A stretch of DNA of 64,000 nt from Uranotaenia lowii (Eukaryota; Arthropoda; Insecta; Diptera; Culicidae), in NCBI RefSeq assembly GCF_029784155.1, contig NC_073693.1, forward strand, positions 188,287,127 to 188,351,126, in the 5' to 3' direction. Under the pieces are notes generated by a model. The model had not been told where the DNA came from and searched no databases. It worked only from the letters and a program-made list of their open reading frames with translations. Below, piece after piece: positions 45,482-56,200 of the stretch; within the stretch, counting starts at the first letter, position 1; each line of letters opens with the position of its first letter. The position numbers and the translations under genes were made by a program.

Positions 45482-46620
45482 TTTATTCTGTTGAATCGTC
45501 GAACGGACACGTGAAGTTCCAAACTCGATTAGTGCTATGAAAGTATAGAAGTATGGGTGAAATGGAAAAATGTGAGCAGATAACTTGAGGGCTAGTAAAA
45601 GAAAAATTGACGCTTTTTGAATGATTTGGTTGCGCGATGTTTCAAACCTTGTAGAAAAAAAAACCAACAGTACAGACCACTAAAGTGCACGGTGTGGGAG
45701 TGAGGGGGGAAGAAAGAGAGTGTAGGAAAAGAACTTGTTTGCTGTTTCGGCTGTGCGAATTATTGATGTTTAGTTGGCCACAATCCCTGGTGATATTTTC
45801 ACTCGGATTGCTTCGATTATATTTGCTGAGATTTACCGTGGGAAGTTTAATGAAACGACAAAAAAGCTAAGTATTATCTTTCTATACCTTAATTTTGTAG
45901 AGTTTTTAGTTTGACATTTACCATTGAGAGGCCGGGGCTGAAGTATTTTTTTATTCTAAACCACTGACAAAGATTGGTGTCTTAGCACAGAGGGAAGGTG
46001 AGGGCACATTTTTTCTTCTGTGACACAATCTTAAAATAAAGACATCATGTTGTTGCATGTTTGTTCATGTGTACGTTGCTGTAAAAGTTATGGTGGGGTG
46101 CGGGGTGTTACACTAATTATGTTTTTTTGTTCTTATAATGTTTCTTTCCAAGAGCGAGCAAAGGCGCTATATCCAAGGTCAAAGACCAGAAATGGTAGTG
46201 CGTTGAAATCCGGAACCCTCAATTTTCAATATGTACAATAGTTAACGTAAATTATATACTGAAATCGTAAATTTTTTACATAATGGTTCTTGGTAAAAAA
46301 AACATTTGTAAGTTTATAACTTCTACATAGGGTTTGGGATTTCTGTGCAGAAAAACATCATTTCCATCCCCAGAAGGACGAATTCCTCGGACCACCACCA
46401 AGGAGCACAAGAAATTTAGCATATGTGCTCCCAACGTTAGAATCGTAGTAATAGCCATGGAAACGTATGGTACTGTTGTCCACGTTTCTTCCTCCCTGTG
46501 TTCCAGTTGTCTCTGCGTCCAATACTGCACAGTGGGCCCGGCCAAGTTAAGATGAGTAGTAAATGTACTTTTACTACTCACCGGGATGCTGACAAGATCT
46601 GGCTGTGTATGTATCATAAG
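45482..46620. other. Spacer, no gene recognised
   Basis: Mostly unique sequence. 46320-46600 is less AT-rich and leads through CATAAG repeats (46614-46635) into the second 9-mer array, again suggesting a retroelement 3' end. Confidence 0.4.
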
Positions 46621-46636
46621 CATAAGCATAAGCATA

Positions 46637-47100
46637 AAAATTACAAAAATTACAAAAATTACAAAAATTACAAAAATTACAAAAATTATAAAATTACAAA
46701 AATTACAGAAATTACAAAAATTACAAAAATTACAAAAATTACAAAAATTACAAAAATTACAAAAATTACAAAAATTACAAAAATTACAAAAATTACAAAA
46801 ATAACAAAAATTACAAAAATTACAAAAATTACAAAAATTACAAAAATTACAAAAATTACAAAAATTACAAAAATTACAAAAATTACAAAAATTACAAAAA
46901 TTACAAAAAATTACAAAAATTATAAAATTACAAAAATAACAGAAATTACAAAAATTACAAAAATTACAAAAATTACAAAAATTACAAAAAATACAAAAAT
47001 TACAAAAATCACAAAATTTACAAAAATTACAAAAATTAAAAAAATTACAAAAATTTCAAAAATTACAAAAATTATAAAAAATGAAAATAAAAAAAAATTA
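46637..47100 (+). repeat. ATTACAAAA 9-bp array 2
   Basis: About 50 copies of ATTACAAAA, more irregular after 46900 (TTATAAAA, TTTCAAAA and similar variants). It starts directly after four CATAAG units. Confidence 0.95.
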
Positions 47101-47627
47101 CAGAAATAAAGAAAATACAATAAGCTTAGCTTGAGCTTAACTCACATCCACCTCAAACCGTAAAACCCGAAGTGCATGGTTGTTGAAAATGTATGCATTG
47201 CTTGTTCGAAAAATATATTATGATAACAATCACTTCGAGGTCCACGATCGCTGGCGTGGCTCAGTAGAACAAGTTCCACATTGCCAATGGTTGCTACTCC
47301 GTGATTGACCGAGGCCATCAATTTTGATCAGAGGTCAAACGAATGGTGCTTGGGATTAGCAGCTCATTCACACTGCACAAAACTGATGCTCTCTCTTTTA
47401 ACGTCAATAACGGCGCCGGCCATGTCCTATTAGTCAATAGATATGTAGATTGGAAGAAAGAGAAAAGGATGAAAGATCTATTTTATGCTTTAGGACCGAG
47501 GTTACCTCTGCATCCTAGCAAAACAATTAATGCTAAAAGGCTTGAGTATGTTAAGTTTAATAGTGTCAAAAATTAACTATGAAGGACTCTAAAAATTCTT
47601 GTATCTTATTGCAAAAATTATATCGAT
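47101..47627. other. Spacer, no gene recognised
   Basis: Moderately GC-containing sequence with a 77-codon frame (47343-47576) that shows no motif. It may be part of a dispersed repeat. Confidence 0.4.
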
Positions 47628-47700
47628 ATGAGGGATTTGAACCCGGGCCCTCTAGGTCCTCAGCTTAGGACGTAGCCGAGTGAGCTATTTGCTCATATAA
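47628..47700 (-). ncRNA. tRNA-like sequence (tRNA-derived repeat or pseudo-tRNA)
   Basis: On the minus strand TAGCTCACTCGG resembles an A box and GGTTCAAATCC a B box, 34 nt apart. ATATGAG at the 5' side can pair with CTCATAT at the 3' side, and a GTCC/GGAC arm lies between. The D and T arms are poorly formed, so a functional tRNA is unlikely. Confidence 0.45.
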
Positions 47701-47705
47701 AAATA

Positions 47706-47860
47706 AAGGAAATACAATAATTACAAAAACTACAAAAATTAAAAAAAATTACAAAAATAAAAATTACAAAAATACCAATATTACAAAAACTACAAAAATT
47801 ATCAAAATACAAAAAAAATACCAAAATTAAAAAAAAAACAAAAAATTACAAAAATGATCA
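47706..47860 (+). repeat. ATTACAAAA-like array 3, degenerate
   Basis: Irregular ATTACAAAA, ACTACAAAA and AATACAAAA units. Third block of this motif within 6 kb. Confidence 0.85.
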
Positions 47861-47861
47861 G

Positions 47862-48050
47862 ACTGTCCTCTCAACTCGCCTTTCAATTTCAATTTGTCCT
47901 TTCTACTCACTTGAAATTTCTATCAAAATGATCAGGCTGTCCTCCCAACTCGCCCTCCAATTTCAAGCTGTCTTCTCAACTCGCTTGAAATTGTGAACAT
48001 GGTCAAGCTGTTCTTACGACTCGCTTAATATTTCAAAATATTATAGGTTA
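47862..48050 (+). repeat. Three diverged units of about 65 bp
   Basis: TGATCAGACTGTCCTCTCAACTCG, its variant with GGCTGTCCTCCCAACTCG, and a third with AAGCTGTTCTTACGACTCG follow each other, each with a CAATTTCAA or ACTTGAAATT-like half. Confidence 0.7.
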
Positions 48051-48186
48051 CTCATTTACCACTTTTTTCGTACTGGGTAATAGTTTGATGAAATTTTTTG
48101 AACGTGAATTGGTGCTTGCCTTTATTTACCTTTTATTGGTTGAATTTCTTTTGTGATGTCTTGTTTTTCGATGTTAACGAGAAATT

Positions 48187-48427
48187 ACCTGTCACGGTCG
48201 CCAAAAGTTCAGACCTGTCCGGAGCTCCAAAGCTCGAAAGAAGCACCGGAGGGCCCTCGGATCACGAACTACCGGGGGAACGACACACACTATTTGACTC
48301 GCTTGTTCGACGACGGACTGACTGGCTGCACGCTTGGGGAGGATGACCCGGTGTCGGTTTAATCGATTCACAGAGTTCGGGTATATTTCGAACCTGACGG
48401 CAAAGAATGTTCCAGAAAATGAGAAAT
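48187..48427 (-). mobile_element. Remnant of another LTR element: primer-binding site and LTR edge
   Basis: On the minus strand TGGCGACCGTGACAGGT (48203-48187) matches the arginine-tRNA-type primer-binding site used by many insect LTR elements. The GC-richer 48207-48427 would be its 5' LTR. It is cut off at 48428 by the next LTR element. Confidence 0.45.
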
Positions 48428-50837
48428 TGTCGAATCCGCCGGTGAACTCGTTATCGTTTACGCTTTAAACTACTTAGAATCAAGCATCCGTTCTTTTCAA
48501 TGGTCGCGAATCAACTGATGCACTCAGCAGTGCTCTTGCTCGTGCTCTCCGAAATATTCTTGCTCATTCTCATTGCACGATTTAATTTGAAACTCAATTA
48601 TATGTTTTTTGTGACTTATTTTATCTGTGATATTTGAATCAACAGTTTTCGTTTATTTTAATTCATTCCTTTATTTCATCTATTCTCTACATTCATCTCC
48701 TCCTCTACTCTTTTCCATACAGGATATATTCGTTAGCTAGGATTCAGTTGAACACGCTTTTATTCTTGATGTTTCTATTGTAATTATGGTAAAACACAAA
48801 AAAAACAAGCATCATTCACCGGGAAATGGCCGATTTGTCTCGAAATAATCCTTATTTTGCCACAGAGTGTCCTTTTTTTGACTTCATCACCTCTTCTAGT
48901 TTTTTTATTCTGATTTTTAGAGTCTCAGGTTTCTCAGACTATGTTATAAAAATCTTCTTAATATTTCCTATCTTCATAATTTACAAAAACAAAAACAAAT
49001 TCTCTGCTATATAGATATTTCATAAGATTTTGATCTTATGATATCTTTTCACATTTTCGAAGCAACCTTTTTTAAGATGTCCTGCAAGGTCTCCTGTTCT
49101 TTTTTTTTATTTCTATTCTTCATTTTATTTTCAACGACTTCTTTTTACAACAAAATTAATCCATTTTGTTTTCTTGTTTGATTTTCAATAACACTCATTT
49201 TCCAAAAAAAAATATGGATTTTCATATTAGATCCTCGCTATTCTATCTCAGCTAAGTATTCAGTCTTTGCTCTGTTGAATTTTCTGCTATTCAGAACTTT
49301 GTTATTATGACCAATTTTGAGATTTATTCATTTACTCCATAATATACCGATTTTCCCACATTTTCATTTGAATATTTTTCAATATTTTTTATCAGCACCT
49401 TGCTGAAAGAGCTTCTCTATTTTAAAAAATTTCAAAATCAATCCAATTAATTTCTTTGCACAGCTCTTTTTGTAAGCCAAAGCTATTTAGTTATCCCTTT
49501 TTCACCAACTTCCTTTTCCTGACTCATTCGTCTATTTCCTTGATTGTATGACTTTCAAAATTTTCCATTTTTTTTTTCAATTTTTATTTTCTTTTCACAT
49601 AATTTAAAATCTAAAGTTATTCTGTTTTTCCTTCAAATTTTTCAATTTTCTTATCTTGTTTGACTTTCAATAACTTCCGTTTTCCAAAAATATATATACA
49701 TCTCTTTTTAATCACTCAACATATCGGTGTTCAGTCCTCTTGTCAGAGTTTTGCTATGCCTTCAAAACTCGGATTAGATCAAACTTATTCCATCTTAGCC
49801 ACCAATCACTTTTTTTTTTAATATTTCTGAAACTTTCATCCGTTTCTTTTCATTTCCAAAATGGTTGTTGTACATAGCTCGTTCTGTTTCGTCATAACAA
49901 CTTTAGTTTAACAACGACTCGATTCGCTTCATTTATAAAGCTCTCCACATACGCCAGAGATCTTTATTCTTTCCAGAGCTCTGCCCTTGCGTCAAAGCTC
50001 GAATCTCGCTTAGAGCTCTGCCCTTGCGTCAGAGATCTTCTTTCCCATCGGAGCTCTGCCTTTGCGTAAAAGCTCGAATTTCGTAAAAAGCTCTGCCCTT
50101 GCGTCAGGCTCAATATTTATATTCTCTTCGTTTGTTTCCCAAAATATTGGCCCATTAGAGCTCTGCCCTTGCGTCAGAGTTCGTTCTCAACATTTTCCTT
50201 TAGTTTTTCCTAGAGTGCTGCCCTTGCGTCAGTGCTCTGTTTACACTGGAGCTCTGCCCTTGCGTCAGAGCTCTTCCATTTTAGCCAGCCGTTAAACAAC
50301 CAGAGCTCTGCCCTTGCGTCAGAGCTCTTCCATTTTAGCCAACCGTTAAACAACCAGAGCTCTGCCCTTGCGTCAGGGCTCAGCCCTTTCCCACTCCGCT
50401 CTAACCTTTTCCTCTTTTTTTTCCTTTGAACGGAATGTCTTAATTTCTTCGTAAAAAGCACTGAAACACTTTTTCATTTCACTTCACATTTATCTAAACG
50501 ATATCCTGGAAATTCCTTCCTGTTCCTGTACACAATTTACTCACCTGGCGAAGGGAGTCTCAACTGCGCCATTGTCGAATCCGCCGGTGAACTCGTTATC
50601 GTTTACGCTTTAAACTACTTAGAATCAAGCATCCGTTCTTTTCAATGGTCGCGAATCAACTGATGCACTCAGCAGTGCTCTTGCTCGTGCTCTCCGAAAT
50701 ATTCTTGCTCATTCTCATTGCACGATTTAATTTGAAACTCAATTATATGTTTTTTTGTGACTTATTTTATCTGTGATATTTGAATCAACAGTTTTCGTTT
50801 ATTTTAATTCATTCCTTTATTTCATCTATTCTCTACA
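48428..50837 (-). mobile_element. 2.4-kb non-autonomous LTR retrotransposon
   Basis: 48428-48691 and 50573-50837 are direct copies of 264 and 265 bp that differ by one T in a T-run, so insertion is recent. On the minus strand the LTR reads TGTAGAG...GATTCGACA. TGGCGCAGTTGAGACTCC right after the 5' LTR is a plausible primer-binding site, and a purine-only-like tract (AGTAGAGGAGGAGATGAA) precedes the 3' LTR. The 1.9-kb interior codes for nothing recognisable, as in LARD/TRIM-type elements. The flanks GAAAT and ATGTT do not match, so the ends were altered or the copy is recombinant. Confidence 0.85.
49976..50381. repeat. Nine hairpin modules inside the LTR element
   Basis: Units start at 49976, 50013, 50051, 50088, 50158, 50213, 50249, 50303 and 50357. 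The consensus is stem GAGCTCTG, loop CCCTTGCGT, stem CAGAGCTC. Unit 6 has GAGTGCTG and CAGTGCTC, which still pair with G-U wobbles. Units 3 and 4 have decayed stems. Spacers differ in length, so it is not a simple tandem array; units 7-9 share a 54-bp spacer period. Confidence 0.85.
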
Positions 50838-51187
50838 ATGTTTACTACCAAGTATCCCGCAGGAGCCATGGTATTTGGAGTGTTTGCTTCACATGAATTG
50901 AAGATGCCTCCTATTTTCGAAAAACCTTGAGTAAAAGCTAAACTGAAGTCTTCATGGACATATTGTAAAATCAGATGCTTTCGTGGTTTCAGGTAAGCTC
51001 TGATGAACCCAAAATATTTGTTTTTCCAACAAGATGTTGCCCATTTCATACCTCAAAACGGATCCAAACTTGGCTGGAGGAGAATATGAAGTATCTTAGA
51101 CCTCCAAGCAGTCCGGATTGGAAACCCCAAGACTAGTTGATATGGGCGTAGGAGAAGACTGTACAAGACGCACCATTATTATTGCCT
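50838..51187 (+). pseudogene. mariner-type transposase remnant (C-terminal half)
   Basis: Reads KYPAGAMVFGVFASHELKMP, FVFQQDVAHF-like, then TWLEENMKYLRPPSSPDWKP. These correspond to the MVFG block, the second catalytic Asp region QQD and the PPxSPDxNP block with the third catalytic Asp in mariner transposases, which cut and paste at TA. Stops and frame changes (TGA after FEKP, TAG and TAG after the SPD block) make it inactive. The N-terminal half is absent; the LTR element abuts its left side. Confidence 0.8.
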
Positions 51188-51960
51188 TTGATTTTTTTTT
51201 TCATTTTTATTGTGAAAAACAAGCTCTTCTACAATTTCTTAAGTGAAAAGACCATTCAAACAATCTCTTTCCGTTTTTCCACTCGTATGCACTTTCGGAT
51301 GGTGACAGGTAAATATTTTACTATATTTCCATATCTTCCTACATATTTTAACTTAAAACAATCGGGACAGAATGCGCGCAAGACCACGTGATTTGCGCTC
51401 AAATCGTTCGAAAAAAATCATCATATTTGTCAATAAGAATATCAAAAAGTGTATTTAAAAAAAGCGAAACATTCGATAAGCTTTACAAGAACACATGATT
51501 TTTCCCCGAAGTATGGTAAGTTTACAAAAATACGATGAACATGTTACTAAACATTTAGTGTAACAATCATGATATTCCGTATAAACATTATTCCACATAT
51601 TTGAGCACCTTTTAGGTATGGTGCGTTCTGCCCACTAATTCTGGCGTTCACCCAAGGTGGGTTTTCTAGTTGTGGAAGTTTCTTACAAAAATATCATCAA
51701 AATGTGGTTTTTATCTTTTATTTCCTTTTTATTAAGACGTAAATCAGATCCCTGAATCGTCGTAAACGTTCACTATGGTTCTTAAATGATTGTGAGCGCT
51801 AGAAATAGCGTTTATGATTACCTGGTGCGTTCTGTACCGATTTCCCCTATGTTCAAGCTAAGACCTGTGGATCATTTGATCTAAACGTCGATTCTCTGAG
51901 GCGTGGGATTCAACGTAAGAGGCTTATTATGCTCCCGATTCAGATCTCCCCTGGAGAGAG
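51188..51960. other. AT-rich spacer, no gene recognised
   Basis: No supported feature. GGTGCGTTCTG-type phrases at 51619 and 51824 recur once but no unit could be defined. Confidence 0.45.
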
Positions 51961-53229
51961 TACCGTAAGCTGGGGGAACTTTGATCACCGGGGTTACAAT
52001 GATCAACATGAAATTTTTGCAGAAATTAATCATTAGCTAAGTCTGAAGGTAAAATATCAGAAAACTGTTTTCTACGTTTGAAATCCTATAAATTGAGTTT
52101 CAAACATGCTAAATTTGGTTTGTAGTTGGAGATTTTTTGTATTACTAAAAATGTCGTTTTAATGTTTCAAATATCTGTTTTTTCGAAGACTCACAAAAAA
52201 CACCTTTCCTGATAAAATAATAGCATTGAGAAGCGAATAGGTTGTTTTATATTAAAGTTCAACTTTTTCGTTTGAATAGGTATAGTTTTAGAGTTATTTT
52301 TATGTTCATTATATGATAATTTTTGAATATTTAAAAAAACTGACATTTTCTATGAGAAAGCCTGTATAGGACTTACTTACTTACTTAATGATCCCGCGCC
52401 GATCCTCCGGTGCATAGGGCCGTGGTAAAAGACCTCCACTGTTGACGATCCGGAGCCAGCGTCTTCACCTGGTCCCAGTCAAGATTCTCGTCGACAGTTC
52501 GGATTTCAGCGGCTAGGCTTCGCCGCCACGAATTTCTGGGTCTGCCTCTTCTTCGATGACCTTCTGGATTCCAATCTAGCGCCTCTCTGCAAATCTCGTT
52601 TTCATCTCTTCGCAGCGTGTGCCCAATCCATCTCCACTTACGTTCCCGAATCTCTATTTCTAGCGCCTTTTGATGACACCGGCAATGTAGTTCCTCATTC
52701 GAGATCCAGTTGCCAGGCCACCAAGCGCGGATGATATTCCGCAGGCAGCGGTTTATAGGACATATGGCTAAAAACCCTATCAAATGGTTAAGTTTCAATA
52801 ACAAAAAGGAACACACTAACAGGGGGAGAACCTAGGGAATTGCGTGATGGTAAAATTTCATTTGTTTTTCAGGCCAAAAAATATCGAGAAATGTTTACAA
52901 TTTTTGCCCCTAGATGTATGCAGCAACATTGTCCATCTTTTGAGTATATTTGTTTTCTGAAAGAAAATGTAAAAAAATTCAATGGAATTCAAATTACTGT
53001 TATTGATGTTTTAAGCCATCGTAACCCCGAAACTTGAAATCCGGTTTTGTAACAAACATTTTGTTATAGCCACTAATGTCGTTTCAATATTCTGCTATCA
53101 ATGATCATGATTTATATTTCTTACCTCAGTAAGTATTTTTAAAAAAATTAGTGTTACAAAATGGCAACCCCTTCCAAAAATATTCGAAAATGAATTAAAA
53201 AATGATCAATGTACCCCCAGTTTACGGTA
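51961..53229. mobile_element. TIR element with TACCGTAARCTGGGGG ends
   Basis: 27-bp ends (51961-51987, 53203-53229) are inverted copies with three mismatches. The interior is AT-rich and non-coding except for an inserted retroelement end at 52373-52753. Without it the element is about 890 bp. A fragment of the same family lies at 19781-19875. Confidence 0.75.
52373..52753 (-). mobile_element. 5'-truncated 3' end of a non-LTR retrotransposon
   Basis: TATAGGAC flanks both sides (52365-52372, 52754-52761). On the minus strand it encodes the C-terminus KWRWIGHTLRRDENEICRE, RRRGRPRNSWRRSL and DRQQWRSFTTALC, then a stop and a TAAG-type tail (TTACTTACTTACTT on the plus strand). GHTLR and RGRPR..W motifs are typical of non-LTR endonuclease-reverse transcriptase C-termini. 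It is a dead-on-arrival copy. Confidence 0.85.
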
Positions 53230-56200
53230 GTTGAGAACGAAAGTGGGCACATCGAGTGATTGGTTTTAAAACGTTCATCTACATGCCAGAATCAATAAAA
53301 AATAAATCAGAAAACGATTATTCAGAAATTTTGGTTTAATAATTTTATCTCGTAATTCTGTATACTGCCGTGAATGGGAATAACGAATCAAGCCCCAAAA
53401 TTGGGACTCATAATGAAAACTACTTCGAGCTGTAGAGTTAATTTTGTTATAGACTTGAATCCCGAAAAAAAATTATCAAAGTAAATTTTAAAAAGGAATT
53501 TTTATTAGATTATCAAAAATTTCAAATTTAATTCTAGAATCAAAATAGATAAAGAGGAACAGCATACAACCTAACTGAATGATGAAAAGGATAGTGGATC
53601 GGAAATTCAAACCAGTTGACAAAAAAAAACCATTTAATAATATATCTACATAGGTACCTACATATACGCGATTTGTTTGCTAGAAATCCTACTCGCCTCC
53701 AAGAAGACACCTCATTTTGAAATAATGCGCAAGTCAAGTATCGATGTTTGGAAAGCTTTCAATCAAGTACGTATTTGAAGCGCTGGAAGTCGTAATTAGA
53801 ATAAAAAAAAAATAATTAAAAATCATCGCTGAAAGAAAAAAACGAACACAGCTTCAAACTGGTGTTGCCTATCCTCTATGTACTACAGCCTTATCGAACG
53901 GCGACGGGCGAGCTACAAAACAAAAAAAACAAGGGGAAATGGCAAGAATAACACTCAACGAGACGAAGACCGGAAGGCATTCAAATGAAGTGAAAGTAAA
54001 TCGTCAGATGACAATAAAATTGATTGAGAAAAGGGTTGAAACTCAAATGGATTTTTTGTGTTGCTCGATTCATGTAAAAAAGAATTCTTTTCTTCTTCTT
54101 GCTCAGCAGAATTGTTTCTCAAAAGCGATCAAAGATTTTTTTTTCAAAATCTTTGACTTTGTCTTCTTAGTTGCTTAAATGGATGGAAGTAAAACAGAGT
54201 AAGGTGGAATGAGCTGTAACTCGGTGAGGGTGGAAAAAAGGTATAATAATAACACAACTGAATTTTTTTAATTAAGTTGTGAAAAAAATAAAAGTTGCTA
54301 ATGTTTCAATATAAGGCACCGCGGCTTTTAGTAAAATCAACATAGCACAAATGTAGTTTAGACATCAGTCACACATGGAACAGAAACATTTCTCTGAAAA
54401 TAATCTTAACCATTTTGTTCATTGGAATATTTGTGTGGTATTTTTAAAGATTGAATGTCACGTTTTGAATCGAATTTCCTTGCTTCCTTCCTTAAGCTTT
54501 TAAAAATGTTATCAACGCAGGACCTTTTGAAATTGCGTATGGCTTTCCAGATTTCTCACGACCGACATCAAATTGGTAATTTATTGATTCAAATTTGAAC
54601 ACTCTTAATGTATGCATATAAATCAAACATTCCAAATAAACAATTCGGCGGCGCCGGAAAGAAGTTTTGGTTGTTGTTGTAGATCTTACAGTTCCACAGC
54701 GTAAAAGTAAAGCTGTAATTTACATTGTCTCTTCCAGCAGCAGCAGCAGTAGGAAACGGCACAGACGATAGGCCAACGCTCGTCCGTTCGAAATCATAAA
54801 TTTCATCATACCGATTGTAAGTTTCCAATTCTTCCCAAAGTCGAGGATACACGCATAACTTCACAGCATGCGGACCGCTTTCAGTCCAGTTTCTGAGCGA
54901 CCAGTTGTTAGTGCCAGAGCAAAATCAAGCCAAGATGCTAACGGGCTCTACAGTTTTGGAATTGTACGCACCAAGTCGATGTGTAGGCAAATGCGTGTGT
55001 AGGCTTAAGAAGTTTTCGAATTTGATTATGAATTTGATATTTATTCTTGTTTTCAAACTTAATTAAAGAGAAAACATTTTCGAATTTCCAAAAACCCTCG
55101 CCGTCCACGTGTTACCCCTCTCAGATGCGAATCCGAAAATAATTTAATACAAGCTCCCTAAATTAAACTTAATAATGCCGTAAGTATATATGCCCGTACC
55201 TTCTACAGCGTGTACGGTATGCCCGGTCAAATCTCTGGCAGGCTGGAGAGAAGGGTTAAAATCGTGAACTTGGCTAGTTCTGGCGATTATTTTGTGCTCC
55301 GGCGTCCGTCGTCCGGAGGTTTTAAAGCCGGTGTGTTTAATACGATTCCTTTATTCGTCCACCCGTAGCAAATATTTGAAACATCGAAAGTTGTTAGAGC
55401 AGCAAAGTCCACGACATAATTTGCCTGCCAGAGAAAATGACATCAAAGATTAGGCTGTTGGGAAATTTGCCGGGGTGCACATACATTCACAAACACACAT
55501 ACGTTCGAACACGCACATTCAAACGCTTTCCCACAGCTGTAGCCTTCGGTCGTGGAAAGCTGGAACCGCATCGCAGTCGCTATTCCAACTATGCTTAGGA
55601 ATTTGGTTCACAGATTGCAGACGGCGAATTGAGTAATATTTAACTTTATAAAAGCGAAACAGTTCGTTCCTGGATTATATCCCTCAATAATGACGAGAAT
55701 AAAAATACATTGTGATCAAACTACATATTAGCCGAAAAGTGATTTGAGTTGATGGTGCAGCTGATTTCGAGTTTTTGTTGAAAATCAGAATAACGCTGTA
55801 AGGGTGAATCAAGACAGTTTTCGATTTTTTTTCGTAACAATTTATCAAGATCAGCCCATTTTAGATTTAAGCAACATCGAAACAAATCAATTGAAAGAAT
55901 TCAAAAGTTTTTTCATTATCCATTTAGGAACAGCCGTTCCGAATAAATATAACGTTAGTGTATACATTAAGGGGTAAAAAACATTTTTCTTTCAATGAAC
56001 TGACTTTCTGTTGTTGTAATTTTGATTTTTTTTTCGTTAACTTGATTGTTATTTCCATAGATCACATTTGGTTTCTTAAATCTCAAATAATGATAAAAAT
56101 TTATTTTTCTTTAACATTTAATCAAATTAAAAAAAACTCTTTGTTGGAGTTTTGAAAATGGATACTCCAGCTAAAACAGGTCTTACACCGAAACTATCTT

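Noticed and set aside
46140..46240. Shared coding motif with 21860-21960 (ALYPxSxTR)
   Set aside because: Similarity is short and could be chance or a minor dispersed repeat; no boundaries found.
49976..50381. CRISPR-like array
   Set aside because: Eukaryotic LTR-element context, no cas genes, unequal and partly repeated spacers, decayed repeats.
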